From: Endozoicomonadaceae bacterium
GTDB lineage: Bacteria > Pseudomonadota > Gammaproteobacteria > Pseudomonadales > Endozoicomonadaceae
Direction of reading: 5' to 3'
DNA length: 15,583 bases
NCBI GenBank assembly: GCA_023146365.1
Contig: JAGLCE010000049.1
Span: 1-15,583, forward strand
This document shows positions 1 to 6,604 of the stretch, piece after piece. The position numbers and the translations under genes are program-made. The notes below the pieces were generated by a model. It was not told the origin of the DNA. It was given only the letters and a program-made list of their open reading frames with translations, and made no database searches. The first letter of the stretch is position 1. Each line of letters begins with the position of its first letter.

Positions 1-342
1 GCGTTAAAGAAACATCCGAGAATCACACGGCTTCATCGTCTTGTGCCAACTCGCCTTCAGCCTACGCCTCATATGATGTTCTTGTTCATCAACTCGCAGT
101 TTTGCTAGCGGCTTCCTTCAGACCAAACCTCACAGTTAAGCCCTTGCCATTCGATAGTAGTTATCGTCTAATCACAACACGGTTTTCGACGGTGATATTC
201 CTACAGAGGACTTTCACCTCATTAGTTCATGCCCATGCTGGGCGTACACAAAAAAATTCAGCGGTTGCTTTAGACAACCACCACAGACTAACAAGACCAT
301 TGACGTCTATCGATCTGCCACGGAGGACAACCTGACCCGACT
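1..342. other. Upstream region without a recognisable gene
   Basis: No reading frame here looks like a conserved protein. The short open frame at 102-335 (+) has no ribosome binding site and its translation has no domain-like pattern. In most gammaproteobacteria nrdA lies directly upstream of nrdB, but no NrdA C-terminal tail (the Cys-containing ESGACKI-like end) appears in any frame. A small GCCCA/TGGGC hairpin lies at 231-243. The text has the feel of a degenerate dispersed element, but I cannot name it. I saw no clear promoter for nrdB. Confidence 0.5.
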
Positions 343-1473
343 ATGACTTACACAACGTTCAATCAAGAGTCGTTCAACGCTACCCTTGAACCGATGTTTT
401 TCGGTCGTAATGTGAATGTGTCACGCTATGACGTCCAGCGTTACAACATTTTCGAGAAACTGATCGAAAAGCAACTATCGTTCTTCTGGCGTCCGGAGGA
501 GGTCGATCTCTCCAACGACCGCAGTGATTTCGATGGTCTGCCGGAACATGAAAAACACATTTTTCTCAGTAACCTGAAATACCAAACATTGCTGGATTCC
601 ATCCAGGGACGATCACCCAATGTCGCCCTACTGCCGCTAGTCTCCCTGCCGGAACTTGAGACATGGATTGAGACATGGGCCTTCAGCGAGACCATTCACT
701 CCCGCTCCTACACTCATATCATGCGTAATGTGGTCTCTAATCCGACGGAGGTGTTTGATGACATTATCTCCAACGATGCCATCACCATGCGAGCAACCTC
801 TATCACCTGTTACTATGACGATCTGATTGAAGCCACCCACTGGTATCACATGCTCGGCGAAGGTACCCATCAAGTCGGTGATAAAACAGTGACCGTGTCC
901 GTCCGAGACCTTAAAGGCAAGCTCTACCTGACGCTGATGTCGGTCAACGTACTGGAAGCGATCCGATTTTATGTCAGCTTTGCCTGTAGTTTCGCCTTTG
1001 CCGAACGCGCCACCATGGAAGGCAATGCCAAGATCATCAAGCTGATCGCTCGTGATGAAGCTCTGCATTGCACCGGCACCCAACACATCCTGCAGTTGAT
1101 GGCGGAAGGCAAAGATGATCCGGAAATGGCGGACATCGCCAAAGAACTGCACGAAGAAGCTCGGGAGATTTTTATTACTGGTGCCGAACAGGAGAAAGAG
1201 TGGGCGGAATACCTGTTCAAAGACGGCTCAATGATCGGTCTGAACAAAGATATTCTTAGTCAGTACGTCGAATACATTACGAATCATCGAATGAAGGCCA
1301 TTGATTTTGATGCGCCCTTTACCATTCAACAGAATCCACTGCCCTGGATGAACAGCTGGTTAAACAGCGACAATGTTCAGGTGGCTCCCCAGGAGGTAGA
1401 GGTCAGTTCTTACTTGGTAGGCCAGATTGACCGCAACATGCAGTCAGAAGATTTTAGCGATTTTTCGTTGTAA
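343..1473 (+). CDS. nrdB: Class Ia ribonucleotide reductase, beta subunit (R2)
   Basis: NrdB houses the di-iron/tyrosyl radical that starts reduction of ribonucleoside diphosphates to deoxyribonucleotides, working with NrdA in the cytoplasm. At 376 residues it matches the E. coli length, and its start (MTYTTFNQ) aligns with E. coli MAYTTFSQ. The iron ligands D85, E116, H119, E205, E239 and H242 and the radical tyrosine Y123 are all present. So is the C-terminal tail with Y357 (E. coli Y356 without the initiator Met), used for radical transfer to NrdA. A GGAGG at 322-326 lies a rather long 16 nt before the ATG, but N-terminal conservation fixes the start. yfaE follows 72 nt downstream. Partner nrdA is not visible upstream. 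The protein appears complete and functional. Confidence 0.97.
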   Translation: MTYTTFNQESFNATLEPMFFGRNVNVSRYDVQRYNIFEKLIEKQLSFFWRPEEVDLSNDRSDFDGLPEHEKHIFLSNLKYQTLLDSIQGRSPNVALLPLVSLPELETWIETWAFSETIHSRSYTHIMRNVVSNPTEVFDDIISNDAITMRATSITCYYDDLIEATHWYHMLGEGTHQVGDKTVTVSVRDLKGKLYLTLMSVNVLEAIRFYVSFACSFAFAERATMEGNAKIIKLIARDEALHCTGTQHILQLMAEGKDDPEMADIAKELHEEAREIFITGAEQEKEWAEYLFKDGSMIGLNKDILSQYVEYITNHRMKAIDFDAPFTIQQNPLPWMNSWLNSDNVQVAPQEVEVSSYLVGQIDRNMQSEDFSDFSL

Positions 1474-1491
1474 TCTGCTGACAACACTCAA

Positions 1492-1512
1492 ACGGGTGTT
1501 TTTTTCACCCGT
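1492..1512 (+). other. Short perfect hairpin between nrdB and yfaE
   Basis: ACGGGTG and CACCCGT form a perfect 7-bp stem around a loop of seven T residues. There is no T tract after the stem, so it is not a standard intrinsic terminator. It may be an mRNA processing or stabilising structure between two genes that are probably co-transcribed. Confidence 0.4.
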
Positions 1513-1545
1513 CTCACGACTGGACACAAGCAAGAGAAGGACTGA

Positions 1546-1851
1546 ATGGCCAACATCGTTAAGATCGTCGACGGTTACAGCTTCATTCCCCGTTCTGAAC
1601 AGACGCTGCTGACAGCACTGGAACACCAAAATATTGAAATGGAATATCAGTGTCGTCAGGGATTCTGTGGTTGCTGTCAGATAGATCTGATTGAAGGCTC
1701 TGTCGAGTACCTAGAAGAACCCATCGCTTTTGTGTCTGAGGGTAAAATTCTTCCATGTTGCTGTCGGCCTACTGCAGATATCACTGTAGAATTACCCTTC
1801 CCTTGGAAGTATTACAAAAACAGAAACATTCAGTGTGATCCTGACCGTTGA
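1546..1851 (+). CDS. yfaE: YfaE-type [2Fe-2S] ferredoxin for NrdB cofactor maintenance
   Basis: Small plant-type [2Fe-2S] ferredoxin of 101 residues. In E. coli, YfaE supplies electrons for building and maintaining the NrdB di-iron-tyrosyl cofactor. The cluster motif is visible as C36, C41 and C44 (C-x4-C-x2-C), with the fourth ligand in the CCC run at 71-73. The ILPCCCR motif is characteristic of YfaE. Extra cysteines lie at C43 and within the CCC run. The start is supported by GAGAAGG at 1534-1540, 5 nt before the ATG. Position directly after nrdB is the usual arrangement and supports co-transcription. The C-terminal tail after the ferredoxin fold (PWKYYKNRNIQCDPDR) is somewhat longer than in E. 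coli. Complete. Confidence 0.93.
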   Translation: MANIVKIVDGYSFIPRSEQTLLTALEHQNIEMEYQCRQGFCGCCQIDLIEGSVEYLEEPIAFVSEGKILPCCCRPTADITVELPFPWKYYKNRNIQCDPDR

Positions 1852-2006
1852 GATTAGCAACAAAGCCCCTTAGCAGGGTTAGCTCACCCCCTTTAATCAT
1901 CATAGGTAACCATCCTTCCAAGCTTAACGGCTTGCCTCAGACCGTCCAAAAAGCGACCTTGTTAGACATACTGTCCAGAGTGTTTTAGTCGGTCAAAAAA
2001 ATCGTC

Positions 2007-2047
2007 CTGACCCTGCGTCGGTTATTCGTATAATGTCGTGCAATTTG
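2007..2047 (+). promoter_or_regulatory. Duplicated pyrBI-type promoter on the pyrB remnant
   Basis: CTGACC, a 16-nt spacer and a perfect TATAAT (2029-2034) are followed, after 7 nt, by AATTTG (2042-2047). This is the same architecture as the promoter of the intact pyrB copy. Its -10 is closer to consensus and its -35 slightly worse, so it may still fire into the pseudogene. Confidence 0.6.
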
Positions 2048-2090
2048 TTCGAGCGCCTCTGTCTGGATGATGTATTATCCGATCCGTCTT

Positions 2091-2129
2091 TTGTAGCAGA
2101 TTGCTTGTAGCAGATTGCTTGTAGCGGAG
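2091..2129 (+). repeat. 14-bp tandem duplication in the pyrB remnant leader
   Basis: TTGTAGCAGATTGC occurs twice in a row (2091-2104, 2105-2118), followed by a partial third unit TTGTAGCGGAG. The corresponding place in the intact pyrB leader (around 6419) has one copy only, so this is a local slippage expansion. Confidence 0.8.
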
Positions 2130-2390
2130 ACGAACCGCCAGTGATGATTTACCCCTCACGCACAAGGACACACAGCGCTAAGCTCTGCTATTTCCCTTTT
2201 ATTGGTTAGCGTCCCTACTTTCAGATTCGTGCACTCCCTGATCCAGGCGATAAGCCATTTCAATGCGACGTTCACTTTTATCTCACCTGATGCCGTGGCC
2301 ATGCTGGACTCTCTACGGGAAGAACTCAACGAAAAAGAGATCCGTTGGCGCGCCACCCAAAGCATTGAAGAGATCGTCAAGGAGGTGGAT

Positions 2391-2477
2391 TTGGGCTGTG
2401 TTGTGAAAGATCTTTGCGTGCCGATATTTTACCAGGATATGATCGATTTTGCTGAGTTACAGTTATGCTGAGGTCTC
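2391..2477 (-). mobile_element. Isolated IS left end, inverted
   Basis: This matches the reverse complement of 5726-5806 with scattered changes and a 6-nt indel. The outer 15 bases (2463-2477) are exactly the reverse complement of GAGACCTCAGCATAA, the terminal sequence of the IS remnant at 5726. Only the end survives: the interior side runs straight into the pyrB fragment. Confidence 0.8.
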
Positions 2478-2683
2478 TAATAAAAAAATATGTTTTCCTT
2501 TACAGAGATTATATAGCATTCAGTGGTATTTGTTCACTTTAAAGTTAAGGTAGGTGATGGGTCGGGTATTAAGTCGGCTGCATATGCCAACTTTCGTTGC
2601 TTTATATTCTTGTAATTCTCAGTCGTTGAGCGGTCAATGACGTATGGTTTGACGATGAACATGACTGCTATAGTCTGTATCTT
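2478..2683. other. AT-rich 3' flank of the RING/ankyrin gene
   Basis: It begins exactly at the outer edge of the inverted IS end (TAATAAAAAAATA). I see no gene and no clear intrinsic terminator for the gene reading toward it. Confidence 0.5.
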
Positions 2684-5593
2684 TCAGCGACTGTTGATGT
2701 GATTGAGCACGATTTTAGACATTGCTCGGTCTGGGTTTTCTTGAGCAAATTCAAGGACGCTCTTCATGTTCTCATCCGGAGCATTAATATCAGCACCATT
2801 GTCGAGCAGAAAGTGCATTATCTCTGGATTAATCCATCTCATGGCGAGTTGAAGGGGGCTCATGCCATGTACCGAAGCATTAATATCGGCACCATGGGAG
2901 ATTAATAATTCAGCCATCTGTTGATTATTATTTTGTATGGCGAGTTGAAAGGGGCTCATGCCATGTACCGAAGCATTAACATCGGCACCATGGGAGATTA
3001 ATAATTGAGCTATCTGTTCATTACCAGATCGAATGGCTAGTTGAAGGGGGCTACTTACTTTTGGATTCCCAGGATGGTTGACATTAGCGCCCTTTATGAT
3101 CAAAAGCTCAATTAATTTTTTACTGGCCATTCCACTGACTACGTTTATAATGGCTTGTTGAAGCGGTGGATTTACATTGTCGTTTGACGAAGCATTAACA
3201 TCGACACCCTTGTGGATCAAAAAGTACGCTATAGCGTGATGACTTGTTAGCAAAGCTAGTTGAAGGGGTGGGCACTTGCCATCCAGTGCAACATTCATAT
3301 TGGCACCATGGGAGATTAATAATTTAGTCATCTCTTCATTACCATATCCAATGGCTAGTTGAAGGGGGCTGGGTTTGCCATCATGTGCAACATTAATATC
3401 GACCCCTTCGTAGCTGATCAATGTATCAACCATCCCGATTTTGTTATATTTGATGGCCAATGTGAGAGGATGGTCTTTACCATTTGGAGCAGTATTAGCA
3501 TCGGCATGATTAACGAGTAGGTAGTAAACTATCTCTACTTTTGTGGTTTGCACGGCTAGTTGAAGAGGAGTGCTACTCATAGCATCTGCCGAAGTATTAT
3601 TAGTATGAGCGCCACTTTCGATCAAGTGTATAATCATCTCTGTAGAATCAGATGCCTTTAGAATGGCTCGTTTAAGGGGAGTACGCCCTTGGTCACCCGT
3701 CGAAGTATGAACATTGGCATTATTTTTAAGCAGGTATTTAACTATCCTTTCATCAGCGGCGTCAATGGCTAGTTCAAGGGGAGTCATCACACTGGTATCC
3801 GTCGAATGGTTAGGGTCGGCACCCTTGCTTAACAAAAGTTGAAGTATTTGTATTAGCTCTTTTTCTTCATAAAAGCAGAGCAATGTCATGTGACGGATTA
3901 GTCGAATGGCTAGTTTAAGAGGGGAATCCATGGTGTTTGTCGAAACATTAACATCGGCACCATGTTCGATACAACGTTTCGCTATAACGTGATTGTATTG
4001 CATGGCTAGTTCAAGAGTGGCACCGCTCAAAGTATCAACATTGGCGCCATGTTTGAGCATGAGTTCAACCATCTCTGTAGCCTCGTATTTAATGGCTCGA
4101 TGAAGAGGAGTCTCCTTTATGGCATCCGTCACAGAATTAATATCACCACCATTACAGATCAAGAGTCTAGCTATACAGCCATTCTTCAGTAGCATGGCTC
4201 TCTGAAGGGGAGAGCCGTTCTTGTTATGTAACGAATCATTAATATTGACACCCTGTGTGAGCAGGAATTGAACGATTTCATCATTAGAATTAATAATGGC
4301 TATTTGAAGTAGAGAGTCGCCATTATTATTCGTAATATTAAGACTATTACTATTGGAATTACGGCTGAAAATCTGTTTAAATTTAATTGTCTGGTTTACT
4401 TTAGCGTAAAAGAAAATCAAAGAGTTTCTCTGGCTAGAGGTTAGGTCGTCGTTATCGATATTGAAGCCATTTTCAATCAAAAACTGGATGATATTCAATT
4501 GATTTGATTGCATTGCGGCTTCTAGCAAAGAGTAAAGCTTACCATCACTCAATGATTTGTATTGCTTAAATATAAAATGAGTATCTATGCTAAACATCTC
4601 TTGTAATATAGGGAGATTGCCTTCAAAACATGCGGTTAGAGGCAAAGCAGTGATGGTGACGGTCTTAGTTGACTCGTCATCAAGGTTACTAAGCTCTCCT
4701 TCGATCAGAAATTTGATGATTTGTTTCTGCTTTTTTTTAATTGCGAACTCAAGCAGACAGTAAAGCTTATTATCAATGTCCGATTGATATTTTTGTCGCG
4801 TAATCATTTTATCGTCATCATAGGCAGCTTCTAACAGAGTGAGATTATTAGTACAACAAGCCTCCACAAGAGGCTGTTTATTTGCAGAAATGCTAGTTGG
4901 TGCTTCACGGCAGACAGGACACGTTTTTGTAATGTTGTGAGTGTCTTGAATGTCTTGAATGTCTTGAATGTTTCCAATTTCAAGCCATCTGTAAATGCAG
5001 TCAGCATGAAATCTGTGATTGCACGACATAATTGAATTTCTTTGATGATTGAAAAGAGAATCATGGCAAATTGGACATAACAAATTTTTTTCTTTATTAA
5101 TCTTCAGTGTTGCCGTCTCTAAGTCACAATGGCGGATCTTTAGCTCCCGCTCTAGTTCCCGCTCCCGCTCTAGTTCCCGTTCCCGCTCTAGTTCCCGTTC
5201 TAGTTCCCGCTCCCGCTCTAGTTCCCGTTCCCGCTCTAGTTCCCGTTCCCGCTCTAGTTCCCGTTCCCGCTCTAGTTCCCGCTCCCGCTCTAGTTCCCGT
5301 TCCCGCTCTAGTTCCTGATTCTGTTTTATAGAGGCATTACTCGAATTGATCTTCACACAACTTCTTAATTTGATTGATATTCGTTGTTCCAAGCTATCAA
5401 AAAGAGAACGATTCTGAGGCAACCTTAAGTTAGCCATGTCAATTTTAACCGTCATACCACAAAACAATACAGGGAGCGACCATAAATACGCGAGTATTGA
5501 ATATGATTCTTGCATTCTCATTAGTCGAACAGATATTAGATAATCTTGACAGCCGGTCAAATGTAAATCAATTGATTGCGTTGAAGTATTCAT
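2684..5593 (-). CDS. RING-H2 finger and ankyrin-repeat protein, putative host-directed ubiquitin ligase
   Basis: Large eukaryote-like protein, 969 residues from ATG 5593. That start has TAAGG at 5602-5606, 8 nt away; a GTG at 5677 would add 28 residues but lacks a spaced ribosome site. Numbering is from the ATG. Residues 31-49 are hydrophobic and could be a membrane segment. Residues 94-150 repeat ELERER/ELER, predicting a long charged helix. Residues 173-228 form a canonical RING-H2: C173, C176, C191, H193, H196, C199, C225, C228, with the E2-contact type residues I175, W203 and P226. About 20 ankyrin repeats run from about 235 to the end. The first few are degenerate; the later ones carry PLQLAI and LLISHGADVN motifs. 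RING proteins usually transfer ubiquitin from E2 to substrates and ankyrin arrays bind proteins, so a secreted effector acting in a eukaryotic host is inferred. No secretion signal was recognised. Domain calls are firm; function is inference. Confidence 0.9.
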   Translation of the reverse strand: MNTSTQSIDLHLTGCQDYLISVRLMRMQESYSILAYLWSLPVLFCGMTVKIDMANLRLPQNRSLFDSLEQRISIKLRSCVKINSSNASIKQNQELERERELERERELERERELERERELERERELERERELERELERERELERERELERELKIRHCDLETATLKINKEKNLLCPICHDSLFNHQRNSIMSCNHRFHADCIYRWLEIGNIQDIQDIQDTHNITKTCPVCREAPTSISANKQPLVEACCTNNLTLLEAAYDDDKMITRQKYQSDIDNKLYCLLEFAIKKKQKQIIKFLIEGELSNLDDESTKTVTITALPLTACFEGNLPILQEMFSIDTHFIFKQYKSLSDGKLYSLLEAAMQSNQLNIIQFLIENGFNIDNDDLTSSQRNSLIFFYAKVNQTIKFKQIFSRNSNSNSLNITNNNGDSLLQIAIINSNDEIVQFLLTQGVNINDSLHNKNGSPLQRAMLLKNGCIARLLICNGGDINSVTDAIKETPLHRAIKYEATEMVELMLKHGANVDTLSGATLELAMQYNHVIAKRCIEHGADVNVSTNTMDSPLKLAIRLIRHMTLLCFYEEKELIQILQLLLSKGADPNHSTDTSVMTPLELAIDAADERIVKYLLKNNANVHTSTGDQGRTPLKRAILKASDSTEMIIHLIESGAHTNNTSADAMSSTPLQLAVQTTKVEIVYYLLVNHADANTAPNGKDHPLTLAIKYNKIGMVDTLISYEGVDINVAHDGKPSPLQLAIGYGNEEMTKLLISHGANMNVALDGKCPPLQLALLTSHHAIAYFLIHKGVDVNASSNDNVNPPLQQAIINVVSGMASKKLIELLIIKGANVNHPGNPKVSSPLQLAIRSGNEQIAQLLISHGADVNASVHGMSPFQLAIQNNNQQMAELLISHGADINASVHGMSPLQLAMRWINPEIMHFLLDNGADINAPDENMKSVLEFAQENPDRAMSKIVLNHINSR
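2855..3007 (-). repeat. 96-bp tandem duplication of ankyrin units
   Basis: The stretch from 2855 recurs 96 bp later from 2951. More than 50 bases are shared with a single difference (TAATATCGG versus TAACATCGG). Each period encodes one 32-residue ankyrin unit (HGMSP..QLA, ELLISHGAD). This is a recent in-frame unit duplication near the C-terminus. Confidence 0.8.
4910..5077 (-). other. RING-H2 domain segment
   Basis: This DNA encodes the eight metal-binding residues in the order C-x2-C-x14-C-x-H-x2-H-x2-C-x25-C-x2-C. The C6-C7 spacing is longer than typical because of an inserted NIQDIQDIQDTHN stretch. That stretch comes from tandem 9-bp units reading TGTCTTGAA on the plus strand, near 4942-4970. 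The CPIC, YRWL and CPVC signatures are intact, so zinc binding and E2 contact look preserved. Confidence 0.9.
5147..5314 (-). repeat. Low-complexity 18-bp repeat encoding ELERER
   Basis: Eight 18-bp units (plus strand GCTCTAGTTCCCGTTCCC with C/T variants) and two 12-bp short units encode ELERER and ELER in series. All units are multiples of three, so copy-number change by slippage keeps the frame. The antisense frames read SRSSSR and PALVPV and are shadows. Confidence 0.9.
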
Positions 5594-5717
5594 GTACAGT
5601 GCCTTAAGGAGTGATTCACATATGTATTTAATATGACATTTAAACTTATTGGACAATACTCTGTGGAATTCGTTCACCTTAAACCCGAATCCGTGACTTC
5701 TTTGATTCAGGCCTTAT

Positions 5718-5745
5718 CTTATAAAGAGACCTCAGCATAACTCAA
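5718..5745 (-). promoter_or_regulatory. Candidate IS-end hybrid promoter for the RING/ankyrin gene
   Basis: On the minus strand TTGAGT (5740-5745, in the IS end) is followed after 16 nt by TATAAG (5718-5723, in the flank). This matches consensus at 4 and 5 of 6 positions. It points at the RING/ankyrin gene and would give a leader of roughly 120 nt before ATG 5593. Inferred from sequence only. Confidence 0.4.
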
Positions 5746-6090
5746 CAAATCCTACCATATTCTGGTAAAATATCGGCATGCAAACATCTTTCGAAACACA
5801 GCCCAAACTTTTCGTCTCATCCACTGACCTAAATCATCCAATTCTTCGTAGTCTTGATGATACGGAAGCGTTGCTGGACTGGTCAGATATACCATCGGTG
5901 GGATAAATTGTTAGCGGAGATTAATCGTCAGCTTAAAGCCAAAAACATCATCATGAGCGAAGGTCGCATTAATATCATTGATGCCACACCGATAGAGGCA
6001 GCGCAATCAGGTTCAGCAAACGACAAAGATGGAAAACCAACAAAAGATCCTGACGCGGGCTGGCCCGTTAAGAATGATAGTCGGGGTGAG
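5726..6090 (+). mobile_element. Internally deleted IS5-family-like element with transposase remnant
   Basis: It opens with terminal sequence GAGACCTCAGCATAA (5726-5740), and a transposase start codon follows at 5778. The first frame reads 42 residues (MQTSFETQPK... to DWSDIPSVG) and stops at about 5906. From about 5892 another frame carries DKLLAEINRQL, INIIDATPIEAAQ and KDPDAGWPVKNDSRG, typical of the IS5-family transposase core around the first catalytic Asp. The N-terminal and core parts are therefore joined by an internal deletion with a frameshift. Homology ends near 6090, just where GAGACCTCT reads again like a terminal sequence. No right terminal repeat is found. The transposase is dead. 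The family call rests on motif memory. Confidence 0.8.
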
Positions 6091-6339
6091 ACCTCTAAAA
6101 TTCGCAAAAACAAACAAACAACCAACTCACCACTAAACAAACGAATAATGATCTCAATCATCACAGCGGATGCATTATGACACTCCCGCCCTCTACGACC
6201 TCGTGTTGCATCTGGTGTCTCTATGAAAACGAGCCTTTCTGACCATTTCCTATGTTTATCTCCTTGCCTCAGACCGTCCGGAAGGATACCTTGACAGAAG
6301 TACTGTCCAGAATGTTTGGGCGAGGCCAAGAAAATCGTC
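6091..6339. other. Gap between IS remnant and pyrB promoter
   Basis: AT-rich text with no credible gene, running into the start of the duplicated pyrB upstream block at about 6240. TTGACA at 6291-6296 has no matching -10. The long minus-strand open frame here is antisense to the IS remnant and leader and is not supported. Confidence 0.45.
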
Positions 6340-6380
6340 TTGACCCTGCATCGGGCATCCGTACAATGTCGCACAATTTG
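6340..6380 (+). promoter_or_regulatory. pyrBI promoter with AATTTG reiterative-transcription start region
   Basis: TTGACC (6340-6345), 16 nt, TACAAT (6362-6367), 7 nt, then AATTTG (6375-6380). The E. coli pyrBI promoter, as I recall it, reads TATAAT, GCCGGAC, AATTTG with the same 7-nt gap. Its transcription starts at AAUUUG, where high UTP causes slippage that adds extra U residues and aborts elongation. The flanking letters here (GTCGCACAATTTGTCCG) also resemble it. This strongly suggests UTP-sensitive control of pyrBI. It leaves a leader of about 280 nt before pyrB. Confidence 0.78.
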
Positions 6381-6484
6381 TCCGAGTCCCTCTGGCCGAA
6401 TGCATTATCCGATCCGCTTTGTAACAGAGATTAACCGGCAGTGATAATTTGCGTCTCACGCACAAAGACACAAAGGCACACAAG

Positions 6485-6604
6485 ATGGTACACAGCGCCG
6501 AGCCCTGCTCTGCTATTTCCCTTTTATTGGTTAGAGCCCCTACTTTCAGCGTTTCTTTTGACCGAAAAACGCTCGAAACCACAACAAAGAACCCGTCTGC
6601 CTGA
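6485..6604 (+). CDS. Candidate pyrBI leader peptide
   Basis: A 39-codon frame (MVHSAEPCSAISLLL...) starts at an ATG with AAAGG (6472-6476) 8 nt upstream and ends 52 nt before pyrB. It spans the T-rich run CTATTTCCCTTTTATTGG. In E. coli the 44-residue PyrL leader spans a comparable U-rich pause region, and coupling of ribosome and polymerase there controls an attenuator. Here I see no strong GC hairpin with a T tract, only AGCGTTT/AAACGCT around 6548-6573. A GTG frame at 6441-6653, ending 3 nt before pyrB, is an alternative leader. Size and position are suggestive; sequence similarity to PyrL is too weak to name it. Confidence 0.35.
   Translation: MVHSAEPCSAISLLLVRAPTFSVSFDRKTLETTTKNPSA

Larger units (their letters stand above)
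1911..2477 (+). pseudogene. Decayed partial copy of pyrBI leader plus internal pyrB fragment, ending in an inverted IS end
   Basis: From about 1911 to 2224 the sequence is a diverged copy of the region upstream of pyrB (about 6240-6549), keeping the promoter and the run reading CCCTTTTATTGGTTAG. It then jumps to an internal pyrB segment at 2229-2390, which encodes 54 residues matching PyrB 169-222 at 44 of 54 positions. About 610 bp, covering the leader end and the first 168 codons, are missing. At 2391 the pyrB text stops and becomes an inverted copy of the IS left end found at 5726-5806. The fragment lacks both catalytic N-terminal and C-terminal parts, so it cannot encode a working enzyme. 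The open frame 2202-2471 is the remnant plus IS read-through. Confidence 0.85.

Noticed and set aside
102..335. 77-residue plus-strand frame upstream of nrdB
   Set aside because: No ribosome site and no recognisable domain; it may be part of a non-coding repeat.
637..1152. 171-residue minus-strand open frame inside nrdB
   Set aside because: It is entirely antisense to a fully conserved nrdB and has no family resemblance.
1492..1512. Intrinsic terminator after nrdB
   Set aside because: The T tract is in the loop, not after the stem, and yfaE downstream should be co-transcribed.
5147..5314. Possible CRISPR array because of the regular short repeats
   Set aside because: Units are contiguous 18/12-mers with no unique spacers, and they encode protein in frame.
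5049..5331. Plus-strand frames rich in SRSSSR or PALVPV, resembling SR-rich or proline repeat proteins
   Set aside because: They are antisense readings of the ELERER repeat and have no independent support.
5594..5677. 28-residue N-terminal extension of the RING/ankyrin protein from GTG 5677
   Set aside because: The purine-rich word touches the GTG with no spacing, while ATG 5593 has TAAGG at 8 nt.
6256..6582. 108-residue minus-strand frame over the pyrB leader, partly repeated at 2156-2380
   Set aside because: The apparent conservation comes from duplication of the leader itself; there is no ribosome site and it covers the pyrB promoter.
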